Assembly: GCF_963678635.1 (NCBI RefSeq)
Contig: NC_087067.1
Span: 990,001-1,054,000, forward strand
Origin: Symsagittifera roscoffensis
Lineage: Eukaryota > Xenacoelomorpha > Acoela > Convolutidae
DNA length: 64,000 nucleotides
Reading direction: 5' to 3'
Part shown: positions 20,497 through 29,900 of the stretch, piece after piece
How the letters are laid out: every line of letters begins with the position of its first letter
How positions within the stretch are numbered: position 1 is the stretch's first letter
Position numbers and translations under genes: made by a program
Notes under the pieces: generated by a model
The model's database searches: none
The model's input: the letters and a program-made list of their open reading frames with translations, nothing else
What the model was told of the DNA's origin: nothing

Positions 20497-23105
20497 CGTG
20501 GGCTAAAAAAATTATTATTTTGAGATTGAAAAGCGGTGGTATGGGGCTGTTCAATAATTTGTTCATAAGTATTATCATCTTGTGATTGATGTGTTATTAT
20601 ATGTTGGATGGGACTTTGTGATGTGGTGAGTCGAAAATTTGGATTATGTGTGATTGCTAAATTTCGAAAATTTCGTGGGACTAGGGATAGTGGATGGTTA
20701 TTTGGTAGGGGTGGTAATCGTGGTGCCGTTGGCTGTGTGTCGACATTGTTATGTTCTTCGTCGTATGTATTTTGTCGTGTTGTTATTTTTGTGTTATATT
20801 CTTTTATTTGTGCGTCTAAAAGAATTTTGTTTATAGATGTAGAAAAGATTCCAAAAAATCCTGCAAATAATATGCGTGCTACGCTTGCTTGTCTGTTTAC
20901 TTGTGTGTGTATAGCACATGTGTTGTAGATTCCTTTTAAAAGTGAGAAAAGAAATCCAATAAAGTTAAACATTGCGTATAAAATAGTCAATTTTTCTAAG
21001 ATGTAGTAGGGCCATCCTAGAAAATCGAGGATCTCATTTTTGAGTGTAACAAAGCTAAAAATGTTAATTGGTGATATATCTTGGGGACGGTATTTTTCAC
21101 CGTTTAGATATATGTAATCTTTAATGTCCTTAAAATATCCGCTATAGTCTTGCGTGTAGATATCGGCAAATCCTGCGGTTTCTGCAAGTTTGCGTAAATT
21201 TTGGTCTATTGATTGTCTTTGTATAGTGTCCATTTGTGTTAATAATTCTTGGAATTGTTGTGTTCTAATGTGATGTTGAATATCTGATTTTGAATAGATT
21301 CCTATTGATTGTAAGTCTATATTTGGGTTTCGAGCAATAGCGCGAATGCTTTCTGGTGAAAATTTTTTGAGTGATTGCATTAATGTGGGATATGGTGTGA
21401 GAAGATAATATTTATTTTCATCAGGTTTTAGTTGTACTACATTGTGGCTGTTTTCTGATCCACATGGGACTGCGGTATCCCAGAAATAGGTTCTTCGTGA
21501 AAGTGTATCCACGAAATGTACTTTATTCTTATAAAAGATAGGGATTCTTTTATAACATCGTTTATCTTCAAAAACGTATAGTGGTGATACTTTTTTAGTA
21601 CAAGTATAAAACCATAAGATGTTTCCTTCATAGTCTAAAAAATTTGATCTATTTCCAGATAATAAGTATCCTGCATAGGGTATTTTTAATACTGCTAGTG
21701 CAAGTGATTGTAATATTTGTGTTCGTTCTAATTCGCATAATTGGTGTAGTGTTTCTAATTCGGAGAGTGACATTTCTTGAAAAATTCGGCTAATTGTATA
21801 ATCTAGTTTCATATCTAAATGAATATCATAGTGGATATTACCGAAATATGTAGTGTTCATTAGTGATAATTCTTGTAAGCGTGTGCTTCTGGTGTCCTGA
21901 GGTTTTAGATGTCCACCAGGTTGTCCGTTGCTTTTTTGAAAATTAACTGGTATATAGGATGTTCCTTCGTTTAAAGGATGACCTGTGGCATATGGGTCGA
22001 TTTTTATTTTTCCAGTGGTCATGTCGAATCCTTTTTCGTATTCAACTAATATTTCAGAGTATTGTGTTCTGTGAAGTGGATTCCTGTATTTACATGCAAG
22101 TTCTGTTTCTTGATATATTTGAAAACGTGTCAATTTGTTTTCTATATTGTCTATGTTTCTAAAATTAGAACTTAGTTTTCGTGATGGATGGACTTGTTCA
22201 TATGGAATTGATTGTATAAAATATTTTTCGTGAAATTTTATCATACGAGCGTGTATTTTTGCTACTTGAAATGTTGTACATGTATCTTCGGGGAACCAAA
22301 CAATTGTTGCTTGTGTTCTCGTTGTAGGGTCGCAATAACCTTGATCATTTTTACAAGGTAATCGGATTCCTTGATAGATCATTGTATTATCTGATAAATC
22401 TCGTGTTAGTTGTATTTTTTCGAGTTGTATTTTCCAATCGAAAAACATTATTTCTTGGTATCCTTTATTTTTTGTGTCTGCTTTGCAGTTTGATGGGTCA
22501 TTTATACCAATGTGTGGTATCCAATGTTTATCGTGTAGGTCATAGGTTAATCGTCCGTGTGCGCCGTTATACGGGTCGTCTAGTTTTATATGTCCTTGGT
22601 GTCTTTCAAGTTGTGATTGATGTACAGAGTCTGAAAAAACTTGAAAATTAACTAATTTTCTTTGGGAATTTTTATTTTGTGTGATGTTTAGTCTAAGTAA
22701 TTCATTTTTACAATCGTCGGGATTGAGATGTAACAGACGTTCTATATTAATTTGATAGAATGATTCATGGTCAAGTCGGTTTTTGTTGCCGTTGGAGACT
22801 TGTGAACAATGTACTTTCTTTTCGGAAAATGTCGCTGTGAATTTATAACCTGTAACTGTTGTTGCTCGGGCTTTTGAATAGAGTGTTGCTATTACATCTG
22901 TGGTTTCTATAGCTTGTGGTTCTGTTTCACATTGTGATACTTGATTTATTGCATATTTGTGTAGTGTTTTTTGTTCATTTTCTTCGCAATCGTAATGTGT
23001 TACTAATAAATCTTGTGGTCCTGTACGAGGGGAAGGGTTTATGTTTTGATTTGAGGTTACTAGAAAAAGGAGTTGGAGAAAAATTAATAATTTTAGAATA
23101 TACAT
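20493..23105 (-). CDS. env: Envelope-like glycoprotein (870 aa)
   Basis: ATG at 23105. Residues 1-18 form a hydrophobic signal peptide (ILKLLIFLQLLFLV) and the ectodomain follows, with paired cysteines early (YDCEE and SQCE, about residues 39 and 59). N-glycosylation sequons are visible (LNIT, MNTT, GNRS). Near the C-terminus there are two hydrophobic segments (about 695-729 and 743-763), then a tail of about 107 residues that is Pro/Gln/Asn-rich. I see no clear furin site. Topology and position after pol fit a retroviral-type Env, a membrane-fusion glycoprotein. The DC…C start recalls RNA-virus-derived Envs captured by other invertebrate retroelements, but I cannot prove homology. It overlaps ORF X upstream (13 nt) and ORF601 downstream (4 nt). 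Element 3 has an intact 872-aa copy with a 2-aa indel. Confidence 0.75.
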   Translation of the reverse strand: MYILKLLIFLQLLFLVTSNQNINPSPRTGPQDLLVTHYDCEENEQKTLHKYAINQVSQCETEPQAIETTDVIATLYSKARATTVTGYKFTATFSEKKVHCSQVSNGNKNRLDHESFYQINIERLLHLNPDDCKNELLRLNITQNKNSQRKLVNFQVFSDSVHQSQLERHQGHIKLDDPYNGAHGRLTYDLHDKHWIPHIGINDPSNCKADTKNKGYQEIMFFDWKIQLEKIQLTRDLSDNTMIYQGIRLPCKNDQGYCDPTTRTQATIVWFPEDTCTTFQVAKIHARMIKFHEKYFIQSIPYEQVHPSRKLSSNFRNIDNIENKLTRFQIYQETELACKYRNPLHRTQYSEILVEYEKGFDMTTGKIKIDPYATGHPLNEGTSYIPVNFQKSNGQPGGHLKPQDTRSTRLQELSLMNTTYFGNIHYDIHLDMKLDYTISRIFQEMSLSELETLHQLCELERTQILQSLALAVLKIPYAGYLLSGNRSNFLDYEGNILWFYTCTKKVSPLYVFEDKRCYKRIPIFYKNKVHFVDTLSRRTYFWDTAVPCGSENSHNVVQLKPDENKYYLLTPYPTLMQSLKKFSPESIRAIARNPNIDLQSIGIYSKSDIQHHIRTQQFQELLTQMDTIQRQSIDQNLRKLAETAGFADIYTQDYSGYFKDIKDYIYLNGEKYRPQDISPINIFSFVTLKNEILDFLGWPYYILEKLTILYAMFNFIGFLFSLLKGIYNTCAIHTQVNRQASVARILFAGFFGIFSTSINKILLDAQIKEYNTKITTRQNTYDEEHNNVDTQPTAPRLPPLPNNHPLSLVPRNFRNLAITHNPNFRLTTSQSPIQHIITHQSQDDNTYEQIIEQPHTTAFQSQNNNFFSPR

Positions 23106-24229
23106 GTGTATGATAATCCTGAGTATGGGTTATAAAATGTAATGTAACCAATTGTGTTTTTGGTGTATCTGTCGTATTTATATATTACTTCAGTAGTTAT
23201 AAACGGTGGTGGTAGTGATTGAGCTGTTATGTTAGGTGGATTTAATGGGTAGGGATGTTGTGTAATATTGTTTAATTTAACTGTGATTTCAAACTTTAAT
23301 TGTAAACTGTTTTGTTGGAGTATTTGAATATTGTGATCACGGATATCGTTGTGAATATCTTGGCGATATTGTAATCTATTAAGTGCCCAGTTATGAAGGC
23401 GGTTACTTTCTTGATGTTGTCCAAATAATGGTGGAGGTGCTGTGAATGTATTCCAATCTAATCTTAAAGGAATATTTATTGATGATTGTTCTCGATATCT
23501 GGCGTCGAGATTATTTGGAAAATTTAAGTTAAAGGGTGGTGGTGAAAATTGGCTTATTGATGGTGTTGATGGTAGTGATAATGTTTCTGGTAGTGATGAG
23601 GATGTTGTTGTATCCGTAGAAATATCTATGGGGTCATTGACTAAATTTGGTTCACCTTGTGTAAATGAATGTGTAGTCCAATATGGCAGTCGTGATGTTA
23701 GGTTTGGGGGGTTAAAAGGATTTTCTCGTGCTTGTTCAGATGTTGGTGTTGAACCTAAGTAGTCTGAAGGTAGACTTGAAGTGCTTCGTTGTGAAAAAAG
23801 TGTAGGAGTTTCTGGTGTGATACCAGTGGTGTTTTCTGGAGTGGTTTGTGATGGGGATTGAGGTATATCAAAATGAACTCGGGGAGTTTGAAAATTTCTA
23901 TTTCGTCGAGGATGTATAATTTGTCTATTTATTTCTGTTGTGTTTTGGTTTTGACTAAGGTTTCGTATTCTACTTAGTTCTTGTGGTAGTGTTGGGTAAA
24001 GATTATATGTTGGTTCACTTAGGGATGCTTGTCGTTGAACTGGTTCTAGTGGTTCAGATAAACGAGCGTGCCGTTCTTCAAAAGTGTATGGATTGTCTTG
24101 AAAAGAAATTCGTGTAGATGTTTGAGGGTTTTGAGTAGTTGAAGGTGGTGTTGGATTATCTTGGGATGATGTCGGTGAAGACTGATTCTGTGACTGTTGG
24201 GTAGCAATTTTTGATGGATTTTTGAATTG
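23093..24229 (-). CDS. ORF X: 378-codon frame with no ATG, TTG or CTG
   Basis: This frame is open from just after an in-frame TAA (24232-24230) to TAA at 23095-23093. It has no methionine codon and no in-frame TTG or CTG, so ORF finders skip it. The N-terminal two thirds are Gln/Ser/Pro/Thr-rich. The last 130 or so residues look globular (for example PPPLFGQHQ, NWALNRLQYRQDI). No signal peptide or membrane helix is seen. Element 3 keeps exactly the same length (60317-61453) with scattered substitutions and no stop. It opens 5 nt beyond the M2 stop and ends 13 nt inside env. Possible starts are ATT at 24208-24206 (A at -3, G at +4), reinitiation at another near-cognate codon, or splicing from an upstream exon. 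It could also be an unusually long chance frame, but conservation in two copies and peptide matches in element 2 argue against that. Function unknown. Confidence 0.7.
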   Translation of the reverse strand, partial: QFKNPSKIATQQSQNQSSPTSSQDNPTPPSTTQNPQTSTRISFQDNPYTFEERHARLSEPLEPVQRQASLSEPTYNLYPTLPQELSRIRNLSQNQNTTEINRQIIHPRRNRNFQTPRVHFDIPQSPSQTTPENTTGITPETPTLFSQRSTSSLPSDYLGSTPTSEQARENPFNPPNLTSRLPYWTTHSFTQGEPNLVNDPIDISTDTTTSSSLPETLSLPSTPSISQFSPPPFNLNFPNNLDARYREQSSINIPLRLDWNTFTAPPPLFGQHQESNRLHNWALNRLQYRQDIHNDIRDHNIQILQQNSLQLKFEITVKLNNITQHPYPLNPPNITAQSLPPPFITTEVIYKYDRYTKNTIGYITFYNPYSGLSYTCIF

Positions 24230-24234
24230 TTACT

Positions 24235-24423
24235 TTAGTGGGAAGGTTTATGTTTATTATAATATTCTTCCAAAAAAATAATTAGAAAAATTGTTGCTAG
24301 GGCAAATGTGATGATTGCTTTCTTTATACATTTACATATTGTCAAAATGAGGGATGATAAAAATGTTATGAAAATTACAAACAATAAAAAAATATCAGTT
24401 CTACTGAAAATTGTTCGTATCAT
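24235..24423 (-). CDS. M2: 62-aa two-helix hydrophobic protein (viroporin-like)
   Basis: Starts at ATG 24423, which overlaps the M1 stop as ATGA. Two hydrophobic segments (about residues 11-30 and 37-51) flank a short basic, cysteine-bearing loop CKCIKK, and the C-terminus is polar (EEYYNKHKPSH). This helix-loop-helix layout is that of small viral ion-channel proteins (class II viroporins), though no sequence homology is claimed. Element 3 encodes a same-length copy with three or so conservative changes (61459-61647). Element 2 has lost the start (ATAATACG in place of ATGATACG). It probably sits in a membrane and is made from the same RNA as M1, ORF X and env. Confidence 0.65.
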   Translation of the reverse strand: MIRTIFSRTDIFLLFVIFITFLSSLILTICKCIKKAIITFALATIFLIIFLEEYYNKHKPSH

Positions 24424-24650
24424 TTAGACAAGTTGTTAAAATCGTACCTGTGGATATATTCAAGGGTTTTGGAAAGTTGGAGGAATAGTTCGAGTATTGT
24501 GTAGAAAATTAAAAAAATGTTACAAAAAAAGATTAGGATTATTAGAAAATATTCAAGTATATCAAAAAGAAATATTATAAAGGCTTCAAGTATTGAAAAA
24601 AAATGTTTAAAATTTATAAGTATTTGAGCAACTGTTTGAGAGAAGAGCAT
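24420..24650 (-). CDS. M1: 76-aa hydrophobic membrane protein
   Basis: ATG at 24650, TGA at 24422-24420. Most of residues 16-58 is Phe/Ile/Leu-rich, enough for two closely spaced membrane passes. The ends are polar (…HRYDFNNLSK). It is the first gene of the post-pol cassette and is linked to M2 by an ATGA overlap. Element 3 keeps the length and hydrophobicity with about ten substitutions, mostly conservative (61644-61874). AT-rich DNA can produce hydrophobic frames by chance, but equal length, conserved start and stop, and the conserved overlap in two copies support a gene. Function unknown; a viroporin or Env chaperone is one guess. Confidence 0.6.
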   Translation of the reverse strand: MLFSQTVAQILINFKHFFSILEAFIIFLFDILEYFLIILIFFCNIFLIFYTILELFLQLSKTLEYIHRYDFNNLSK

Positions 24651-25250
24651 TTAAGAAATGATCTCTTGGTCGAATATTTTTTGCTGTTTGAGGCGATTTT
24701 CTAGTGTGGTCGAATTATTTATTAGTTTTTTGACAAGTGGGTTGAGTTTTGTAAAAAATTGTTGGGGGCAATTTTCATGGTGACTGGGAGGTCGTCTTTT
24801 TCTTTATTTTTGTTTGTCAAATGATCCGGGGTATGGTGAGATTTTTATACTTTAGGCTAATTAAAATCTTCATTTTGTTATTTTAGGCTAAGTTATCAAA
24901 TTTGTTTTGGGGGTATTCGTGGTCTGAGTTGGGGAAATATTGTTGATCTTTGGGTTATTAGATAAGGGAGGGGTACGGTATTATGGTGATATTTATTTTA
25001 GCTGTCAAGTTGGAGTGGTTTGCTTATTTTTGACCTGGAGGTTGTAAAGTTATAGTTAGAGATGTGCCTGGAGTTCTAGATTATTCGTCTAATTGATCTT
25101 AGTTTGAGTTAGAGAAAGTGGCGGATTGGATGAATCCTATTGGTCTATTTTGAACTAGAATTATTGCGTACTTGTGAGCATGTTATTTTGAAAAATTGAA
25201 ATGAAAAATGTTACGGAGGTTTCAAGATTGTAAAGTATAAAATCTTAAAA
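24651..25250 (-). other. Spacer between pol and the env cassette
   Basis: 600 bp with no ORF on the coding strand, conserved in element 3 (61875-62472) and shorter in element 2 (45039-45476). The block 'attcgacc' occurs twice around a Gln-codon-like 'cctcaaacagcaaaaaat' tract near 24670-24715. It probably contains the acceptor or ribosome-entry signal for the downstream genes, but I cannot point to one site. Confidence 0.4.
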
Positions 25251-26936
25251 CTACTTTTGAAATTCTACTTTCTTTAATATTTTAGATTGGGGGATGAACA
25301 TTTTGTAGTTTTTACGTGGTTGATTTCGGAGTCTTGTTGCTTTTCTATGTTCTGATTTGTCTATTTCTTCCTGGGGTATTATTTGTTCTGTCATTTTTCT
25401 ATTTTTTCTTTGCTTTTGGGATTCTTTATGGTCTAGATTTTTTGTAGTGTTTTTGGTAGCGGTTGGTTTTGTGTTTTGATTTTCGGTGGGGTTATCATTT
25501 TGTTCTGTGTTTTTCAGATGTGGTTCATTTTGAATGATTTTTAATCCTGTGAAAGAATATAATTGAGTTAATTCGCGGAGTGCGTATTCTTTCGGGTAAT
25601 AAGGTAATAGGTTGTTTCGATGTTGAACGATTTCTTTTTTGTTTGAGTCGGTAATTTTATATGTGACATCAGTGGGTTTTGCAATTATTTGGTAGGGTCC
25701 TTTTCGGAGGGGTTGTAATTTTTTAGAAATTCCTTTTTGAGTATTAAAATTAGGTATTAAAACAAATGTTCCAATTTTTAAATCGGAAGCTGGTGTAAAA
25801 CGTGAATTGATTTGTTCATTTATGTTTTGTCTTTGTAATAACTTTTTCGTTATTTTTTGGTAAATTTCATTGTGTTTCTTATCTCTATTTAAAATCCATT
25901 CGGTGTGTGTACCGGAGGCTAATTTAAGAATTTGTGGGTGATGAAAGTGATCTTCATCATGTGTATGTAAAGGTAGGTTATAACAAATTGAGTCTTTATT
26001 TGGTTGACAATAACCTTTTGCGTTTTTATGGGAATTTGCTGTAAACATTATTGGTTTGCGTGGCTTTTGGTTGAAAACCATTTCGTATGGTGACATTCCT
26101 AGTGTTGTCGTAATTTGTGAGTTATATGCTAAGGGAAATAATTTTACATCTGCTGACCATTCGGTATATTTTGTATCATTTCCGTTGATGATACATCTAA
26201 GATATTCTTGTAGTGAACGGTTCATACCTTCGACTAAGCCGTTTGTCCAAGGTGCATGAGATGTACGTGGTTTGTGTTTAATGTTGTATAAATGACATAG
26301 TGTTATTATTTCATTATTTATGAATTCTGTACCATTGTCTGTAACTAAAATTTCTGGTAGTCCGAATTTTGCTATCCAGTGTTCATAGAGTGTTGTGTAA
26401 GCGTAATAAGCGTTACAATGTGGTACTGGGTTAAGTGCTACATAATGTGTAAATGCGTCAACAATTACCATAATGTAGGAGTTTCCTTCTGATGAGGGTG
26501 AAATTGGTCCTTTAGTATCAAATGAGATACGGTGATTAAAGTACAAACTTTGTCCTTTAAAATCTTGTTTTTGTGCTATTTGTTTTTGATTTGGGTAAGG
26601 TTTATTCAGTTGACATACTATACAATCATTGCATAGTACTTTTATCCAAATTGGTGCATTTGGGAAGTAAAAATTTTGTATAAAATTTGAATATGTTTTT
26701 TCTGATCCAGAGTGTCCTTTAATATTTTGTGTATGTGAAATATTAAAAGCTATAAGAATCATACTTATAGGGAGACATGGAACTGTAGATTCATTCAGGT
26801 TATACTCTAAAAGGTCTGTATTTTCGTTAATTGTTGTGTTGTTAAATTTGCGAAAGTATCGGAGGAGTGTTTTGTTTCCTAGAATGGTTGAATCTGCTTT
26901 GATAGGTTTAGTTTTATATTTGTGCCATGATTTCAG
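25251..26936 (-). CDS. gag-pol: Integrase part of pol (after an in-frame stop)
   Basis: This segment is in the same frame as gag-pol and separated from it only by TAA at 26939-26937. The next methionine is at 26762. It contains the zinc-binding HHCC region (GHSG, then C-I-V-C), the catalytic core with FDTKGP, TDNGTEF and GLVEG (Glu codon at 26231-26229) in D,D35E spacing, and a GPY module (LRKGPYQII) that is a Ty3/gypsy hallmark. The tail is basic and Lys/Asn-rich. All catalytic residues are present. It catalyses insertion of element cDNA into host DNA. It is expressed only if the TAA is read through or if the stop is a copy-specific lesion; element 2 has CAA at this codon, which favours a lesion. 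Confidence 0.85.
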   Translation of the reverse strand: MKSWHKYKTKPIKADSTILGNKTLLRYFRKFNNTTINENTDLLEYNLNESTVPCLPISMILIAFNISHTQNIKGHSGSEKTYSNFIQNFYFPNAPIWIKVLCNDCIVCQLNKPYPNQKQIAQKQDFKGQSLYFNHRISFDTKGPISPSSEGNSYIMVIVDAFTHYVALNPVPHCNAYYAYTTLYEHWIAKFGLPEILVTDNGTEFINNEIITLCHLYNIKHKPRTSHAPWTNGLVEGMNRSLQEYLRCIINGNDTKYTEWSADVKLFPLAYNSQITTTLGMSPYEMVFNQKPRKPIMFTANSHKNAKGYCQPNKDSICYNLPLHTHDEDHFHHPQILKLASGTHTEWILNRDKKHNEIYQKITKKLLQRQNINEQINSRFTPASDLKIGTFVLIPNFNTQKGISKKLQPLRKGPYQIIAKPTDVTYKITDSNKKEIVQHRNNLLPYYPKEYALRELTQLYSFTGLKIIQNEPHLKNTEQNDNPTENQNTKPTATKNTTKNLDHKESQKQRKNRKMTEQIIPQEEIDKSEHRKATRLRNQPRKNYKMFIPQSKILKKVEFQK

Positions 26937-29900
26937 TTAACTAATTATCGGGTCAAGATTTTGATATTGTTTCAGTGTTGAAATTGTAATCGTATCTGTT
27001 GGGGGGAGAAAAATGTTTTCAATTTCGAATTTAGATAAGGGTATTGTATCAAGTGGGTCGTGAAGGTCAAAAACTTGATTTATTGTGTATTTTGAATCAT
27101 TTGTTTGTGGTCCTGATAAATTTATTTTATCAGTTAAATCTTCTTTTTCAATTAGTGGAAAATGGTTTTTTCTAGTTTGGTGTTGTTTTGTTCGTTTTTG
27201 TTGGGTGTTATTTTTTATCCATTGAGAATATGGGATTGGTTTGAAGGTTGATGTTCCAAGTAGGTCAACTTCATAATGATTATTTTGACAATCTAAATAA
27301 AGTGGGAAATGTTGTAAATTATTTATTTGTGATTGTTCAATATCAGTTTTAACTGCATATTTGCATTCTAATCGGGGTGATGTTTCGTTTTCTGCAAGAT
27401 AGAATTTTATATTTTTGGGTATTTCAACTGTTGTTTTTCGTGTAAGTAATTCAGGTGGTGTATTTCGACTTAAGGTGTCTGGTAATGCAAGATTTTTTCC
27501 TGCAGTCCAAACTATATGTAAGTTTGGAAATTTCATTAGAATTAATTGAAATCTGTAAACTCGGTGGTTTGGGTTAGATTTCTGTGTGAAAAGAAAAATG
27601 ATTGGTTTGTGGTCTGTGAATAAAACTGTGGGATGTTTTGATCCAAGTATCAGAAATTCATATTCTGTCAGTGTATATATTATGGCTGTACATTCTCTCA
27701 TTAGAGTTGAGAGTCGTAGCTCTGCTTGAGTGAATAATCGAGAATTTGCTGATATGAGGTTCATTTTATTTGTACCATTATGTGATTGTAATAGTGCTGC
27801 GCCGATGCCAAAGTTCGAAGCATCGCACATTGCATAAAATGGTTGATCAGGGTCTGGAATTGTGTTTGAAATTTGTTCAGTTAAAAGTTTCTTTATTTCT
27901 TCGAATCGTGCTTGATGTTCTGTATTCCATTCAAAATTATTTTGTTGTCTAAGGATGTTGTAAAATGGTCGTAGATATAATTGCATTTTATAAACATATT
28001 TACTTAAAAAGTTTAACATTCCAAGGAATTCTTGGATTTTCTTTTTATTTGTTGGTGGTTGAAGTTTTTGAATAGCGTCAATGCGTGATTTCAGTGGAGT
28101 GATTGTTTTTCTTTCTATGTTATGTCCTAAGAATTTAACTCTTGTCAGAAAGAAGTGTGATTTATCGGGGGCGGCCTTCAGATTTTCGTTCTGAAGTATT
28201 TGGTGATATTTTTCTAAAACTTTGAACATTTCGTCTTTTGTTTGTGATTGCATAAAAACATCGTCTAGATAGGTGATTGCGTTTTTCTTGAGTATTAGTG
28301 GTCTAAAAATTTTGCTCATAAAAGCTGAAAATGCTGCTGGTCCTATGGATATTCCATAGAATAAGCGGTTAAATTCATATTGTTGGTTTCCGATAACAAA
28401 TTGTGTTAAACGTCGTGATTGTTCATCTAGTGGCATTTGATTGTATGCACTATTCATGTCGGCGGTTGTAAAGTATTTGCCGTTTATTTTTGTTAAAATA
28501 ACTTGTATTGGTTCGATGGGCCAATTACATTTTGATTCATCTATAAGTGAATTGAGGTATCTAGCATCGAGAACGATTTTTAATGATTCTCCTTTAGCTA
28601 GAATGATAACGGGGTTGATAAATGTGTTGCCTTTTGGTTGTTCTTCTTTATTAACTGGTGATATAATGTTGTATTGTTCTAAAATATCGAGTAATCTGTT
28701 TACTTTATCATGTAAGTGAATTGGTACTTTACTTGCTCTCTGTTTTTTGAAAACTGCGTCTGGTTTTAATGGGAGATGTAGTGATGAACTGGTTTTGCCA
28801 ACATCGAATTTTGATGTTGCATAGACTGATGAATATTTAATTAGCTGTTTGGCTAACTTTTCGAATTCGTCTTGTGTTATTTGTGAATGTTGGAAATTAA
28901 ACATTGTTAAAAATTTTTGTTGGTCCTCTGTGTAGTTACTGATGTTGAATGTAGGTTTGAAATATGGAGTTTTTGTGAAATAATCCGTATTTCTGTTTTC
29001 GTTACTTATTATATTATTTATAGATAATTCTTCATTAAGAATTGTAGATTGGCAAATATCTAGTAATTGGAGTATATTATTTACGCGATAGGCTTTTTCG
29101 TGTATTGGTGATATTGTAGCGTTAGTTTCACAATATCCTAAAAGTCCTAAAGGTAATGTTACTTGGTAAGGTGTGTTGTTATAAACATGTAAGGAAATAA
29201 TATCTGAATTCGAATTTTTCAAATATTTTATTGAAGAGATTGTGATTTTGAAAAATTTATGAATAGGTTTAAATTCAAAATCTGACATAAAAAATTTTTG
29301 TTTGTTTTGTTCTTTATCATATTGGTGAACTTGTTTTATTGAAAAATTATATATGTTTCCTGATAGTGGTTTCAGGTGTTTTCTTTGTTGGTTATATATT
29401 GGATAAAATTTTGAAAAGAATGGTGGTTGTTTATTTAATCTTTGAAAAAATGTTAAGGATGTTTCTTTTGTTTTTGTATATTTATCTTTGATTAATATTT
29501 TACTATTTAGGATGTTAATTGTTGGTATATACTTTGAAATAAATGGTATTCCAATGATATTATATTTAATATCAGTGATATGGAATATTTGTTTAAATGG
29601 CTTGTTTAGAATTTTACTTTGCTCCATTGTTCTGGTAGGGAGGAGAAATAATTGGATTTTTCCGTAGTTTATCAATGTTGATCCTTGTGCTGTTGCTAGC
29701 TTACTGGAGGTTTCAAGAGGTGTTAGCTTTGGATGTAAAGTTTTTATTTCATTCCATGTGGGAATGTTTATTATGTTTGATTCTGCTCCTGAATCAATTA
29801 AAAAATCTATTTCAAGGTCTGGTGGTTGAAATTCTTTATTTCTTGGGCTTTCTAAGAGAAATGGTATTGTCCAAATTTTTTCTTTGGGTTGTTCTTTTTG

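Noticed and set aside
24229-24240. -1 frameshift from M2 into ORF X
   Set aside because: The ORF X frame has its own TAA at 24232-24230, downstream of the M2 stop, so a -1 shift inside M2 would terminate at once.
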